This document shows positions 8,782 to 15,881 of a DNA stretch of 56,822 nt, piece after piece. A program made the translations under genes and the position numbers. This stretch comes from JBBDYG01 sp040901765 (lineage in GTDB: Bacteria; Planctomycetota; Planctomycetia; Pirellulales; Lacipirellulaceae), in NCBI GenBank assembly GCA_040901765.1, contig JBBDYG010000130.1, forward strand, positions 1 through 56,822, in the 5' to 3' direction. A model generated the notes under the pieces. That model was given only the letters and a program-made list of their open reading frames with translations. It was not told where the DNA came from and made no database searches. The number at the start of each line of letters is the position of its first letter. Position 1 is the stretch's first letter.

Positions 8782-8843
8782 TTAGCCGCGTTCGCTTGCG
8801 ACGCGCTCGAGGGTGTGAGCGCGTCGCAAGCGAACGCGGCTAA
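8782..8843. repeat. 62-bp perfect inverted repeat (27-bp arms)
   Basis: Arms 8782-8808 and 8817-8843 are exact reverse complements, with the 8-base loop GAGGGTGT. Each arm begins or ends TTAGCCGCG and contains the quasi-palindrome GCGTTCGC-TT-GCGACGC. A related single arm occurs at 47304-47325. It lies between the start of the flippase-like gene and the tRNA-Ala gene. Confidence 0.9.
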
Positions 8844-8947
8844 CGGGGCGTTGACAACCGATATTCTTCGTGCTTAACTCTTGATTGGCATCGCACTTGC
8901 GCCATCGGCTCGACTTTTGAGTCCGGCAGAGTACGATTGCTACCCAC

Positions 8948-9020
8948 GGGGGATTAGCTCAGTTGGGAGAGCGTTTGGCTGGCAGCCAAAAGGTCAGCGG
9001 TTCGAGCCCGCTATCCTCCA
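8948..9020 (+). tRNA. tRNA-Ala (anticodon GGC)
   Basis: 73-base cloverleaf. The acceptor GGGGGAT pairs with ATCCTCC and carries the G3:U70 wobble, the alanine identity element. The D arm is AGCTCAGTTGGGAGAGC. The anticodon stem TTTGG/CCAAA encloses the loop CTGGCAG, anticodon GGC. The T arm is GCGGTTCGAGCCCGC and the discriminator is A. CCA is not encoded. A strong terminator follows at 9072-9099. Confidence 0.97.
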
Positions 9021-9071
9021 CTTGTAATTGAATCATCGCTTCCCGAAACGGATTTGGATGGGAATCGCAGG

Positions 9072-9099
9072 GCCTCTGCGGGCATGCAGAGGCTTTTTT
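9072..9099 (+). terminator. rho-independent terminator after tRNA-Ala(GGC)
   Basis: GCCTCTGC (9072-9079), loop GGGCAT, GCAGAGGC (9086-9093), then six T. Perfect 8-bp GC-rich stem with U-tract. Confidence 0.93.
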
Positions 9100-9245
9100 G
9101 TTAGGCCCAGGCGCGTCGAGCGGAGCGACCGTTATATTTGCGCACTCCCTACGCCGTGCAGATCGCCGCATTGATTGTCGCGACTGCATTCAAGCAGTGC
9201 GATCCCGAGCAGTCAGACTCTCACCTCCTTGGAAAGTTAGCACCT

Positions 9246-10556
9246 GTGGATGCGTCGGTTAGCTCGGCGCCGCGTTGGCTGCGCGTACGGCTCTGCGCGA
9301 TGATGTTTCTGGAGTACGTGCCTCCAGCGCTATGGGCCGTTACGCTCGGAACCTACATCATCGCCAACACGGGATCGAGCGGCAACCAGTTGTTCGACTC
9401 CCGATTCGCCGGCTTGGCAGGCATCTCCGGCGCGCTCGGCGCGATTGCGGCACCCCTGTTGGTCGGCGGCATCGCCGATCGCTTCTTGGCTACCCAATGG
9501 GTGCTGGCTGCGCTGCATGCGTGCTGCGCCGTCTGTTTGTGGTTCCTCAGCCGGGGCTGGTCGCAGCCCTGGTTCTTCGCGGCATTAATCGCCTACTTTC
9601 AGTTTTTCGTTCCGACGTTCTCCCTCACGAATAGTTTGGCGCTGCGCCATCTGCCGCGCTCGCGCGAACAATTCCCCGCGGTGCGCGCCTGGGGAACCGT
9701 CGGCTGGGTGATCGCCGGGCTATTCATCGGCTTTGGCTGGCCCGCCTGGTTTGGAGAATCGATCGAGGCCACCACGCTGCCGATGTTGCTCGCAGTCGTG
9801 GCTCATGTCGTCATGGCACTGTATTGCCTTACGCTGCCGCATACGCCGCCGGAGACGATCGGCCGGCTCGGTTGGCAATCGCTCACGCAAGGCGGCGCAT
9901 GGACGCTACTTCGCCAGCCACGCGTACTCATGTTTCTCACGATTTCGATGCTGGCCTGCGTTCCCGTGCAATTTTATTACAGCTTCTTGAACGCCTACAT
10001 GAACACGATGGGAATTCACGGCGCCGCCGGAATCATGTCCCTCGGCCAAGTCTGTGAGATCGCCTGCTTGATTTCCATGCCGTGGATGTTGCGTCGAGTG
10101 GGAATCAAACACACGTTCATGTTGGGCCTTCTAGCGTGGGTGCTGCGCTACGCGCTGATGGCCGCCGGGGCGATCACCGGGAGCTTTGTGGCGCTGGTGG
10201 TGGCGATCCTATTGCATGGGTTCTGCTACGTGTTTGTCTATGTGAGTGGGCAGCTCTACCTGGACTATCTCGCCGGTCCGCGCAGCCGGTCGGCCGCGCA
10301 AGGGCTGAGTGTGCTGGCCACCAGCGGGCTGGGGCATTTAACGGGCGCGATACTGGCTGGCTCGGCCCAAGCACGGTACTTAACTCCGCCGGGCGTATCG
10401 CCGCCGCCATTCGACTGGCTCACCTTTTGGCTCTTGCCGTTGGCGATGTTCGTGGGCGTGCTGCTGCTTTTTCTTGCAACATTTCGAGTCACCGAGGAAA
10501 GCACCGCTCCAGCCACACTGCCGGTCGCGCCGGTCATCGAACCGGCGACGGGGTAA
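9246..10556 (+). CDS. MFS transporter, nucleoside:H+ symporter-like
   Basis: A protein of 436 residues from GTG 9246. The frame is open back to a TTG at 9138, but the family usually begins shortly before the first helix (here VRLCAMMFLEYVPPALWAVTLGTYI), so the shorter form is preferred. About twelve hydrophobic segments are visible, with GGIADRF after helix 2, a typical MFS loop, and LRHLPRSREQFPAVRAWGTVGWVIAG as in NUP-type transporters. It is expected at the inner membrane, importing nucleosides or a similar solute. It converges with the DUF362 gene, and a hairpin at 10567-10585 lies between them. Confidence 0.85.
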   Translation: MDASVSSAPRWLRVRLCAMMFLEYVPPALWAVTLGTYIIANTGSSGNQLFDSRFAGLAGISGALGAIAAPLLVGGIADRFLATQWVLAALHACCAVCLWFLSRGWSQPWFFAALIAYFQFFVPTFSLTNSLALRHLPRSREQFPAVRAWGTVGWVIAGLFIGFGWPAWFGESIEATTLPMLLAVVAHVVMALYCLTLPHTPPETIGRLGWQSLTQGGAWTLLRQPRVLMFLTISMLACVPVQFYYSFLNAYMNTMGIHGAAGIMSLGQVCEIACLISMPWMLRRVGIKHTFMLGLLAWVLRYALMAAGAITGSFVALVVAILLHGFCYVFVYVSGQLYLDYLAGPRSRSAAQGLSVLATSGLGHLTGAILAGSAQARYLTPPGVSPPPFDWLTFWLLPLAMFVGVLLLFLATFRVTEESTAPATLPVAPVIEPATG

Positions 10557-10566
10557 ACCACGTGGG

Positions 10567-10585
10567 CGAGTTTCTCCGAAACTCG
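10567..10585. terminator. palindrome between convergent genes, possible bidirectional terminator
   Basis: CGAGTTTC, loop TCC, GAAACTCG: perfect 8-bp stem between the MFS gene (stop 10556) and the DUF362 gene (stop 10619). There is no T-tract on either side, so it may be a dispersed repeat rather than an intrinsic terminator. Confidence 0.4.
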
Positions 10586-10618
10586 AGTTTGAGCCTCAGA
10601 GAGACTAGGCTAAGTGAT

Positions 10619-11644
10619 TCACGTGACCAACGGCCCATCCGGCGTGGCGCGCAACTGCTGCAAATGCGGTTCGTTGAGGATTTGGAATGGGCTGGCCACG
10701 CTTTGCCAGGTTTCACCGCGCTGTTCGATCCGTGCTTCGGCCAGAGGCCCCAGCGCGGGCGAAGCCATTGCGAGGTATTCGATCCGGGACGGCTCCAGGC
10801 CCATCACCCGCGCCGCGGTGGCGTCAACTGCCGGTAGGCAATTACCCACCAGGATTAGCCCCATCGGCTTGCAACTTCCAAGAATCGGTCCATCGCCTTC
10901 CATGCAGTCGATCGCATCGACAATTGCGAGAGTTCGCGGCAGCGACGCATTGATGTCCACTACCGTTTGAGGGATGCCGTTATGATGGAGCACGTTCTTA
11001 GGCCAGCCATATTTGATGCCCGGCAGCACGCCGTAGAAATTCTTCATGCTGCACGTGACGCCCACCCAGTGATGCGTCTTGAGCTTCGGCATCGACACAA
11101 CATAGTCGGCCGCAAGCACGCTGCGTGGAAAGAAGAAACCCGCCAGCTTCGATCGCTTACCGCGATTGCGTCGCCAGCCGACTTGTTCATAATTCAGATC
11201 AGCAAAAGTTAGCCCTCCATCGTGGAGCGCTTCGGCCACGCCCGATTCATCGAGCGCCATTTCGGTATCGCGAACGTGCCCGGGTGCCTCGCCGACCTGT
11301 ACCAAGGCGCCCCACTCGCGGAACACCTCCGCCGCAGCGACAATCACCGCCGGGTGGGTTGTCATGTGCGGAATCTGCCGCGACGGCTCGACCAGGTTAG
11401 GCTTGAGCAGTACGCGCTTGCCACGCAGCGCCGCCGGAACGATGCCGGTGGCCAACAGGCCGTCGCGAATTGTCTTTACCAGGTTGCCGTCGTAACGCTG
11501 GTTACGGGCGATGAAGACGCTCGCCCGCCCACCTATAGCTTCGTGCAACAGCGGCGCGGCAGCCACACCAACTGCTGCGGCACCGCCGGCGGCCAGCAAG
11601 GAACGCCGCGAGAATCGTCGGTTTTGCGCGGGAGCTGGTTCCAT
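10619..11644 (-). CDS. DUF362 domain protein with Tat signal
   Basis: A 341-residue protein. The N terminus has a twin-arginine signal (SRRSLLAAGG, Arg13-Arg14) followed by an Ala-rich hydrophobic stretch, so export by Tat in a folded, perhaps cofactor-bearing, state is likely. The DUF362 core is clear: GKRVLLKPNLVEP, TTHPAVIVAAAEVFREWGA, DYVVSMPKLKTHHW, CSMKNFYGVLPGIKYGWPKN, VDAIDCMEGDGPILG. No ferredoxin-type Cys cluster is seen, although some family members have one. It is transcribed after the toroid-like gene (11649-12536) with only 4 bases between them, so the two are probably an operon. The biochemical role is unknown. Confidence 0.88.
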   Translation of the reverse strand: MEPAPAQNRRFSRRSLLAAGGAAAVGVAAAPLLHEAIGGRASVFIARNQRYDGNLVKTIRDGLLATGIVPAALRGKRVLLKPNLVEPSRQIPHMTTHPAVIVAAAEVFREWGALVQVGEAPGHVRDTEMALDESGVAEALHDGGLTFADLNYEQVGWRRNRGKRSKLAGFFFPRSVLAADYVVSMPKLKTHHWVGVTCSMKNFYGVLPGIKYGWPKNVLHHNGIPQTVVDINASLPRTLAIVDAIDCMEGDGPILGSCKPMGLILVGNCLPAVDATAARVMGLEPSRIEYLAMASPALGPLAEARIEQRGETWQSVASPFQILNEPHLQQLRATPDGPLVT

Positions 11645-11648
11645 AGCG

Positions 11649-12536
11649 TCATCGGCCGGTTGTCAATAGTTCGTCGTTAGTGATCCGTGCGACACGTGGT
11701 GTCGCGGCTAGCGCGATCAGTGCGAGTTTATAGCAACTCGGGCCACGTTGTTGTTCGCGCCGGTAGGCGGCTTCGAGCCAGCTCTCCGCCTCCCGTGGCC
11801 GTCGGCAGTTAGCGGATAGGCCGAGCAGCCCGTAGCACAACGAGGCCGTAGCTGTTCGTTCCGATAGCTGTTGCTCCAAGTAATCGAGCGACAATCCAAT
11901 GCGATGGTCTTGCACTTCTTCCCCGCCGAGCGCCCACATGGCGATTCCCGTCGGCTGAATATGCGGCAATAGTGGCTGACCGAGCACGATGGTATTTCCG
12001 TAGTTACAGCCTCCGTTGGGAAGCAGGCGATCGAAAAGCAAACGCATTGCCTCGCGGGTGCGGGGGTGTTCGCCTTGGCCAACCGCCTTGAGTGCGAGCA
12101 CGAAGAACGCGGTTGGCTCCAGCCAAGAGTGGGTATCGGCGGCCCACGACCAACCGACAAGCGCCGTGTCGTGCCCGATCTGCTGTTTGCGTTCGGTCGT
12201 CGTGCCGCGGGAATCCAACGCCCACTTCGTTGCGCAAGCAATCGGTTTCGAATAGTCCGATGCATCCGCAGCGCGATCGAGTTGATGCCACGCAAGTATC
12301 GCCAGGCTTGTTGGCCACTGGGGCGCCGGCTGGCCGGCCATAACGCCGAGCGAGCCGTCGCGATGCTGCAACTCCTGTAGCCAGTCGGCGCAGCGCGCGG
12401 CGGCGGCAAACCGACCGGCGCCCGCGAGCGCCAATGCGGCGAGCGCCGTCGGTTCCGATGCTAACGGTCCTGCCGCTTCGTACCCCCCGGGGGATCGAGC
12501 GGCTAGTTCGGTCAGGATTTCAGCTTGCCATGACAT
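11649..12536 (-). CDS. terpene-cyclase/prenyltransferase-like alpha-toroid protein
   Basis: A 295-residue protein with repeated helical hairpins and QW-like segments: CADWLQELQHRDGSLGV, WPTSLAILAW, WSWAADTHSWLEPTAFFVLAL, MRLLFDRLLPNGGCNYGNT. These indicate an alpha/alpha-toroid (squalene-hopene cyclase / prenyltransferase repeat) fold. It is much shorter than a full cyclase (about 630) and I do not see the DXDD catalytic motif, so enzyme activity is doubtful. No signal peptide is evident. It lies immediately upstream of, and probably in one operon with, the DUF362 gene. Confidence 0.7.
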   Translation of the reverse strand: MSWQAEILTELAARSPGGYEAAGPLASEPTALAALALAGAGRFAAAARCADWLQELQHRDGSLGVMAGQPAPQWPTSLAILAWHQLDRAADASDYSKPIACATKWALDSRGTTTERKQQIGHDTALVGWSWAADTHSWLEPTAFFVLALKAVGQGEHPRTREAMRLLFDRLLPNGGCNYGNTIVLGQPLLPHIQPTGIAMWALGGEEVQDHRIGLSLDYLEQQLSERTATASLCYGLLGLSANCRRPREAESWLEAAYRREQQRGPSCYKLALIALAATPRVARITNDELLTTGR

Positions 12537-12633
12537 CTTGATAAATGGGCGCGAATGACATTTGGCTTTATAGAAAGGGTAGGTTGGGAAGGTGGGGCGC
12601 TAAGCCGCAAGCGGCGGGAACTTCGTTCTCTGG

Positions 12634-12654
12634 CCTCCGACCTCTGACCTCTGA
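12634..12654. repeat. heptamer tandem repeat, CCTCYGA x3
   Basis: CCTCCGA, CCTCTGA, CCTCTGA in tandem, the same unit as at 20950-20977 and, in the other orientation, near 13500. It sits in the 700-base non-coding stretch before the pilin gene. Confidence 0.8.
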
Positions 12655-12855
12655 CGTCTTCCTAAAAACTTTTCTCAAGTCATTTGACACCGCCCGAACC
12701 TGACATAGGTTTCGTGTGTAGGCTTGGGCGAGTGGCCAACAAACCTGTGCTGCTTGCCCGCTACGGAACTTTTCAAACGGACTTATCTGCTATTTGTGCC
12801 ACATGAGCCGGGCGGAAATCGCTCGGAGACACTAAGCCAAGAGCCTGTTGCGCTG

Positions 12856-12945
12856 ACATCCTCGACAAAGGCAAACCAATCGTAAGGTTGGGACGCAAAG
12901 CCAAGGGCCGTCACGGTGGCGGCAGCCTAGCTACCGAAGGGATGT
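12856..12945 (+). promoter_or_regulatory. GEMM-I (cyclic di-GMP class I-like) riboswitch aptamer
   Basis: Matches the GEMM-I aptamer layout. P1 is formed by ACATCC (12856-12861) with GGATGT (12940-12945). It is followed by AAAGGCAAACC, then a CCAATC/GGTTGG hairpin closed by a GTAA GNRA tetraloop, then GGGACGCAAAGCC. A third helix comes next (GGGCCG..CGGTGGC..GGCAGCC), and the 3' strand ends CTAGCTACCG. The GCAAACC and GGGACGCAAAGCC blocks are the diagnostic conserved elements. The family binds c-di-GMP; a subgroup binds 3',3'-cGAMP, and I cannot settle which without a proper alignment of the specificity base. It lies 293 bases before the Flp pilin start, so the pilus is the likely target. Confidence 0.88.
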
Positions 12946-13238
12946 GCGACTTTCACAAGAAGGTCGTGGCAAGGAAGCAATTGACGCGGTTTGTAGCGCA
13001 GTCAACGTGATTCGTTAAGGCCCCATAGTGACAATGGCAGGCTCGTCGAAACGCTTGCGTTTCGGCCTGTTGCTCGGGGTCGTAAACCGGGAGCGATTTT
13101 ACTGAAAGCTCCCGACAACCAATTAGGGTGTTGGCCCACGAACCGAATTCGACACAACATTGACTTCACGCCCTTCCTAGGGATGTGAAACTCAACGCGA
13201 ATTCGGCTACCAAGCCACCCCGAGAATCGGAGGATCCT
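12946..13238 (+). other. long structured 5' leader between riboswitch and pilin
   Basis: There is no credible gene in these 293 bases. Several hairpins can be drawn: CGACTTT/AAGGTCG near 12948, CGAAAC/GTTTCG at 13047-13064, and CGGGAGC (13088-13094) with GCTCCCG (13108-13114). None is followed by a T-tract, so the expression platform is not an obvious intrinsic terminator; it may act on RNA stability, rho access or translation. The pilin ribosome binding site GGAGG is at 13229-13233. Confidence 0.5.
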
Positions 13239-13415
13239 ATGAAGAATCTCGCAACGAAGGTGCAACGTTTCCTCGTCTCGGAAGACGGCCCCACGGCAGT
13301 GGAGTACGCGGTGATGCTCGCGCTCATCGTCATCGTCTGCTTGACCGCGATTCGTTCAATCGGTACGAACGCATCGGCGACGTTCAACAGCGTGTCGGCC
13401 CAGTTGGGTAGCTGA
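13239..13415 (+). CDS. flp: Flp/Fap-type pilin
   Basis: A 58-residue pilin from ATG 13239 with GGAGG at 13229-13233. A GTG further upstream is in frame but would add a peptide unlike the family. It starts MKNLATKVQRFLVSEDGPTA and continues VEYAVMLALIVIVCLTA, the usual Flp layout: a short basic leader, a cleavage region ending in Gly-x-Thr-Ala, Glu five residues into the mature form, and one hydrophobic helix. It would be cleaved by the prepilin peptidase encoded just downstream and assembled by the Tad machinery. A strong terminator follows, which would let pilin be made in excess over the rest of the locus. The upstream riboswitch suggests cyclic-dinucleotide control. Confidence 0.95.
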   Translation: MKNLATKVQRFLVSEDGPTAVEYAVMLALIVIVCLTAIRSIGTNASATFNSVSAQLGS

Positions 13416-13462
13416 TCGCGAGTCCGCCTGGCCAAGACCCTACTTGGACTGCGTGTAGTTTG

Positions 13463-13497
13463 GCCCCTCGTCCGCCGTTGCGGACGAGGGGCTTTTT
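13463..13497 (+). terminator. rho-independent terminator after the pilin gene
   Basis: GCCCCTCGTCCGC (13463-13475), loop CGTT, GCGGACGAGGGGC (13480-13492), then TTTTTATT. Perfect 13-bp stem. Confidence 0.96.
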
Positions 13498-13499
13498 AT

Positions 13500-13752
13500 T
13501 GGAGGTCCGGAGGTCAGAGGTCGGAGTGATTGTGAGCCGCGGCGTCCCCGCCCGCGGCGCGCACTTACCGATTATGCCGATCGCGCAGGCCTTCCATCCA
13601 ACTGCCGCTGACGATGCGCGGTCGATGGTTTTTCGTAGCGTATCGTCTCGATGTAAGCTAGTTTTCATTCGGGACTGAATTTATCGTCCCTTCGCGAAAG
13701 CACCCAACATTACCTCTGGCCGATAGCCGAAAGCTGACAGCTAACAGCTATT
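13500..13752. repeat. heptamer repeats flanking a non-coding gap
   Basis: At the left end (13500-13526) are GGAGGTC, CGGAGGTC, AGAGGTC and GGAG units, the reverse strand of CCTCYGA. At the right end (about 13717-13752) are GGCCGATAGCC-type units (GATAGCC, GAAAGCT, GACAGCT, AACAGCT), the same as the hairpin elements inside the tad locus. Between them I see no gene. Confidence 0.6.
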
Positions 13753-13762
13753 CAAACCACCC

Positions 13763-14338
13763 ATGTTCGACACTGCATCACTTTCCGACGCATTTGTAAG
13801 CAATTGGCCCGTATGGGTAGTCACCATCACGCTGGTGGTTGCTGCCGTCATCGACGGGTTGAAGCTCAAGGTGCCCAATTGGATCACGTTTCCGATGATT
13901 ATCAGCGGCTGGATTTACAGCGCCACGTTGAGCCCCTTCGCCGGTTGGGAAGGCCTCTGCTACAGCCTGATCGGCACGGCGGTTGGTCTCGCGCTGTTGA
14001 TGCCGGCCTATGCGATTGGCGGCATGGGAGCCGGAGACGTGAAGCTGCTGGCGGGCGTCGGGGCCTGGGTCTGGGGCACCGTTACGCTGTACGCTTTTGC
14101 CGTTTCGGCAATCGTAGGCGGCTTGATTGCCGTGCTCATGGTGCTGGCCCGCAAGAGTTGGCACAAACACCACAACCAGTTCTGGATGATTTGGAACGAA
14201 GTTCTAACGGTAAAAAACCCGGAACAGCTATCAGCCATCGCCGCGGAACGTAAGCCTTCGATGCTGCTGCTGCCCTACGGTATCCCGATCGCCATTGGAT
14301 CAATCGCCTATTTCGCCTGGGCCGGGATGCTGGTGTAG
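13763..14338 (+). CDS. cpaA: prepilin peptidase (TadV/CpaA, A24 family)
   Basis: A 191-residue polytopic inner-membrane aspartyl protease. The first catalytic Asp is D31 in AAVIDGLKLKVPNW. The second is D92 in GGMGAGDVKLLAGVGAW, the GxGD motif of type IV prepilin peptidases. The N-terminal methylase domain of PilD-type enzymes is absent, as expected for the Tad class. It should cleave the Flp prepilin encoded 350 bases upstream, and perhaps the second pilin at 29289-29465. It opens the Tad machinery block. Confidence 0.93.
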   Translation: MFDTASLSDAFVSNWPVWVVTITLVVAAVIDGLKLKVPNWITFPMIISGWIYSATLSPFAGWEGLCYSLIGTAVGLALLMPAYAIGGMGAGDVKLLAGVGAWVWGTVTLYAFAVSAIVGGLIAVLMVLARKSWHKHHNQFWMIWNEVLTVKNPEQLSAIAAERKPSMLLLPYGIPIAIGSIAYFAWAGMLV

Positions 14339-14339
14339 C

Positions 14340-14430
14340 AGCTGTCGGCGATCGGCTGTCTGCTGTCGGCCAGAGGAAGGCGCAACGCTTCGCGTCTGGC
14401 CAATAGCCGACAGCCAATAGCCGATAGCCA
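14340..14430. repeat. GGCTRTC heptamer hairpin element
   Basis: The left arm is built of CGGCTGT/CGGCGAT-type heptamers ending TCGGCCAGA. The loop is about 20 bases. The right arm begins TCTGGCCAATAGCC and continues AGCCGACAGCC-type heptamers. The arms are inverted and in 7-bp phase but not perfectly complementary. Same family as 21955-22036, 23046-23326 and 28930-29018. Confidence 0.8.
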
Positions 14431-14546
14431 TGTAGATTCCCTGTACCTTTTCTGCCGTTTATGCCGAAGACAACGACTAGGTTCGTTTGCAGCTTCGTGC
14501 TAGCGGTGTGAATCTCCGCCAACCACAAAGCACCCGGGGGGGTATC

Positions 14547-15617
14547 ATGCGTCCAAAATCGCTTATTCTGCTCGCGCTTGCGCTCGGCTGCGGGCTGGTC
14601 GCCTCGATTGGCATCAGCCAGGTGATGGAGCGCAACAGCCGTGGCCAAGGCGTTACCGCCGAGACGGCGTCGATCTACGTCGCCAAGCACAACATCAACT
14701 TGGGCGACCCGTTCGACGCCAGCATGTTGGTGCTGCAAGAGTGGCCCAAGGACCGTATTCCACCGGGTGCGATCGCGTCGCTTGAGGAACTAACCGACCG
14801 CCGTCCGCGACAGAGCATTTTCCAAGGCGAGCCGATTCTCGAATCGAAGCTGCTAGCGCCCGGCCAGCTCGCCGATCCCACGGGCGGCATTCCCGAGGGC
14901 TTTCGCCTCAAGACGATCGGCGTGGATGCGGAAAGCAGCGTTGCCGGCCTGCTTAGCCCCGGCGATCGGGTGGACATCAGCCTCTTTGTCGACCGGAACG
15001 AACGGCAGGGATTCGAGACCGCCAAAACCAAGGTGATTCTACAGAACATTCGCGTGTTTGCAATTGAACAGATGATCCAACGCTCGCCCGATGGCGGCGA
15101 TGCCCGGACCATTCCCAAGACCGTGTCGCTGGTGGTAACTCCCGAGCAGGCGAACAAGATTACGCTCGCGGAGCAATTGGGAAAGATCGACCTGATTCCG
15201 CGGAATCCGAATGACGAAAAAACGGTGGTAGTCACGGAAGCGACCGTCGAGGATTTGCTGGGGGACGGCAACGCCCGCAACTCGCGCGAGGCAGAACAAC
15301 GCCGCGACCAACAAGCCGAATCGAGTGACGATGGACCCGGCTTGCTCGGCGGAATCATGCAGATGATGAAAAAGGCGGCCGACGATCGGCCTCCGTTCCG
15401 CATGGAGATCGTCGAGGCCGACCAGGTCCGCGAGATGGATTTTGATCCAAAGACCGGCAAGCCAATCCGCATCCAGGAGGAAACCAGCGGCGTGCCCGCG
15501 ATTCCCGTCGGGTTGTCCACACCGATGCCCGTACCACCGCCCAGCGATCCAACAGGTGTGGACGCGAACGGCCTGCCGACCGACTTCCCGATCGACCTCG
15601 GGGAACTGTCAGACTGA
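14547..15617 (+). CDS. cpaB: Flp pilus assembly protein CpaB/RcpC
   Basis: A 356-residue protein from ATG 14547; the frame is open to an upstream TTG that only lengthens the N terminus. It has an N-terminal membrane anchor (LILLALALGCGLVASIGIS). An SAF domain follows (IYVAKHNINLGDPFD, DRRPRQSIFQGEPILESKLL), then the RcpC/CpaB domain (GFRLKTIGVDAESSVAGLLSPGDRVDISLFV, VSLVVTPEQANKITLAEQLGKIDL). A poorly conserved, Pro-rich C-terminal part ends the protein. CpaB is periplasmic and is thought to link the secretin with the inner-membrane complex. The SAF domain may bind cell-wall glycan. Confidence 0.92.
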   Translation: MRPKSLILLALALGCGLVASIGISQVMERNSRGQGVTAETASIYVAKHNINLGDPFDASMLVLQEWPKDRIPPGAIASLEELTDRRPRQSIFQGEPILESKLLAPGQLADPTGGIPEGFRLKTIGVDAESSVAGLLSPGDRVDISLFVDRNERQGFETAKTKVILQNIRVFAIEQMIQRSPDGGDARTIPKTVSLVVTPEQANKITLAEQLGKIDLIPRNPNDEKTVVVTEATVEDLLGDGNARNSREAEQRRDQQAESSDDGPGLLGGIMQMMKKAADDRPPFRMEIVEADQVREMDFDPKTGKPIRIQEETSGVPAIPVGLSTPMPVPPPSDPTGVDANGLPTDFPIDLGELSD

Positions 15618-15647
15618 GTAGGTAATGGTAGCTGGATTCGCAAACAA

Positions 15648-15746
15648 GTAGGTCAGGCTGTGCCTGACGATTCGAATTAAGTTTGCAGGAACGAGTATCA
15701 GGCGCAGAGAGGTTGCGAGAAGATTGTCAGGCACAGCCTGACCTAC
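15648..15746. repeat. paired-palindrome element, GTCAGGC type, copy 1
   Basis: Left unit 15648-15668: GTAG, then a palindrome with arms GTCAGGC and GCCTGAC around TGT. Right unit 15726-15746 is its exact inverse. The 57-base middle shows nothing recognisable. A truncated GTAGCTG-type unit lies just before it (15628). Sits between cpaB and cpaC. Confidence 0.88.
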
Positions 15747-15881
15747 ACAGCTACACAGCGAGACAGCGCGGCCGAGCAATGGATTGCTTCGTCGCAGGAT
15801 TAGGGGGACTCACTCGACCGCCGCGCGCGGCCCGAGTGAAATCAGGCGTCGCAAGGCGCCTTACGACGGGGAAGTACAAGG

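Noticed and set aside
8782..8843. Terminal inverted repeats of an insertion sequence
   Set aside because: Only 8 bases separate the arms; there is no transposase gene and no target duplication.
11649..12536. Functional squalene-hopene cyclase
   Set aside because: Less than half the usual length and no DXDD motif; only the toroid fold is supported.
13088..13114. Intrinsic terminator as riboswitch expression platform
   Set aside because: The 7-bp stem has a 13-base loop and no following T-tract.
14675..15643. 322-residue open frame antisense to cpaB
   Set aside because: Ser/Pro/Arg-rich shadow translation of cpaB, whose motifs are clear on the plus strand.
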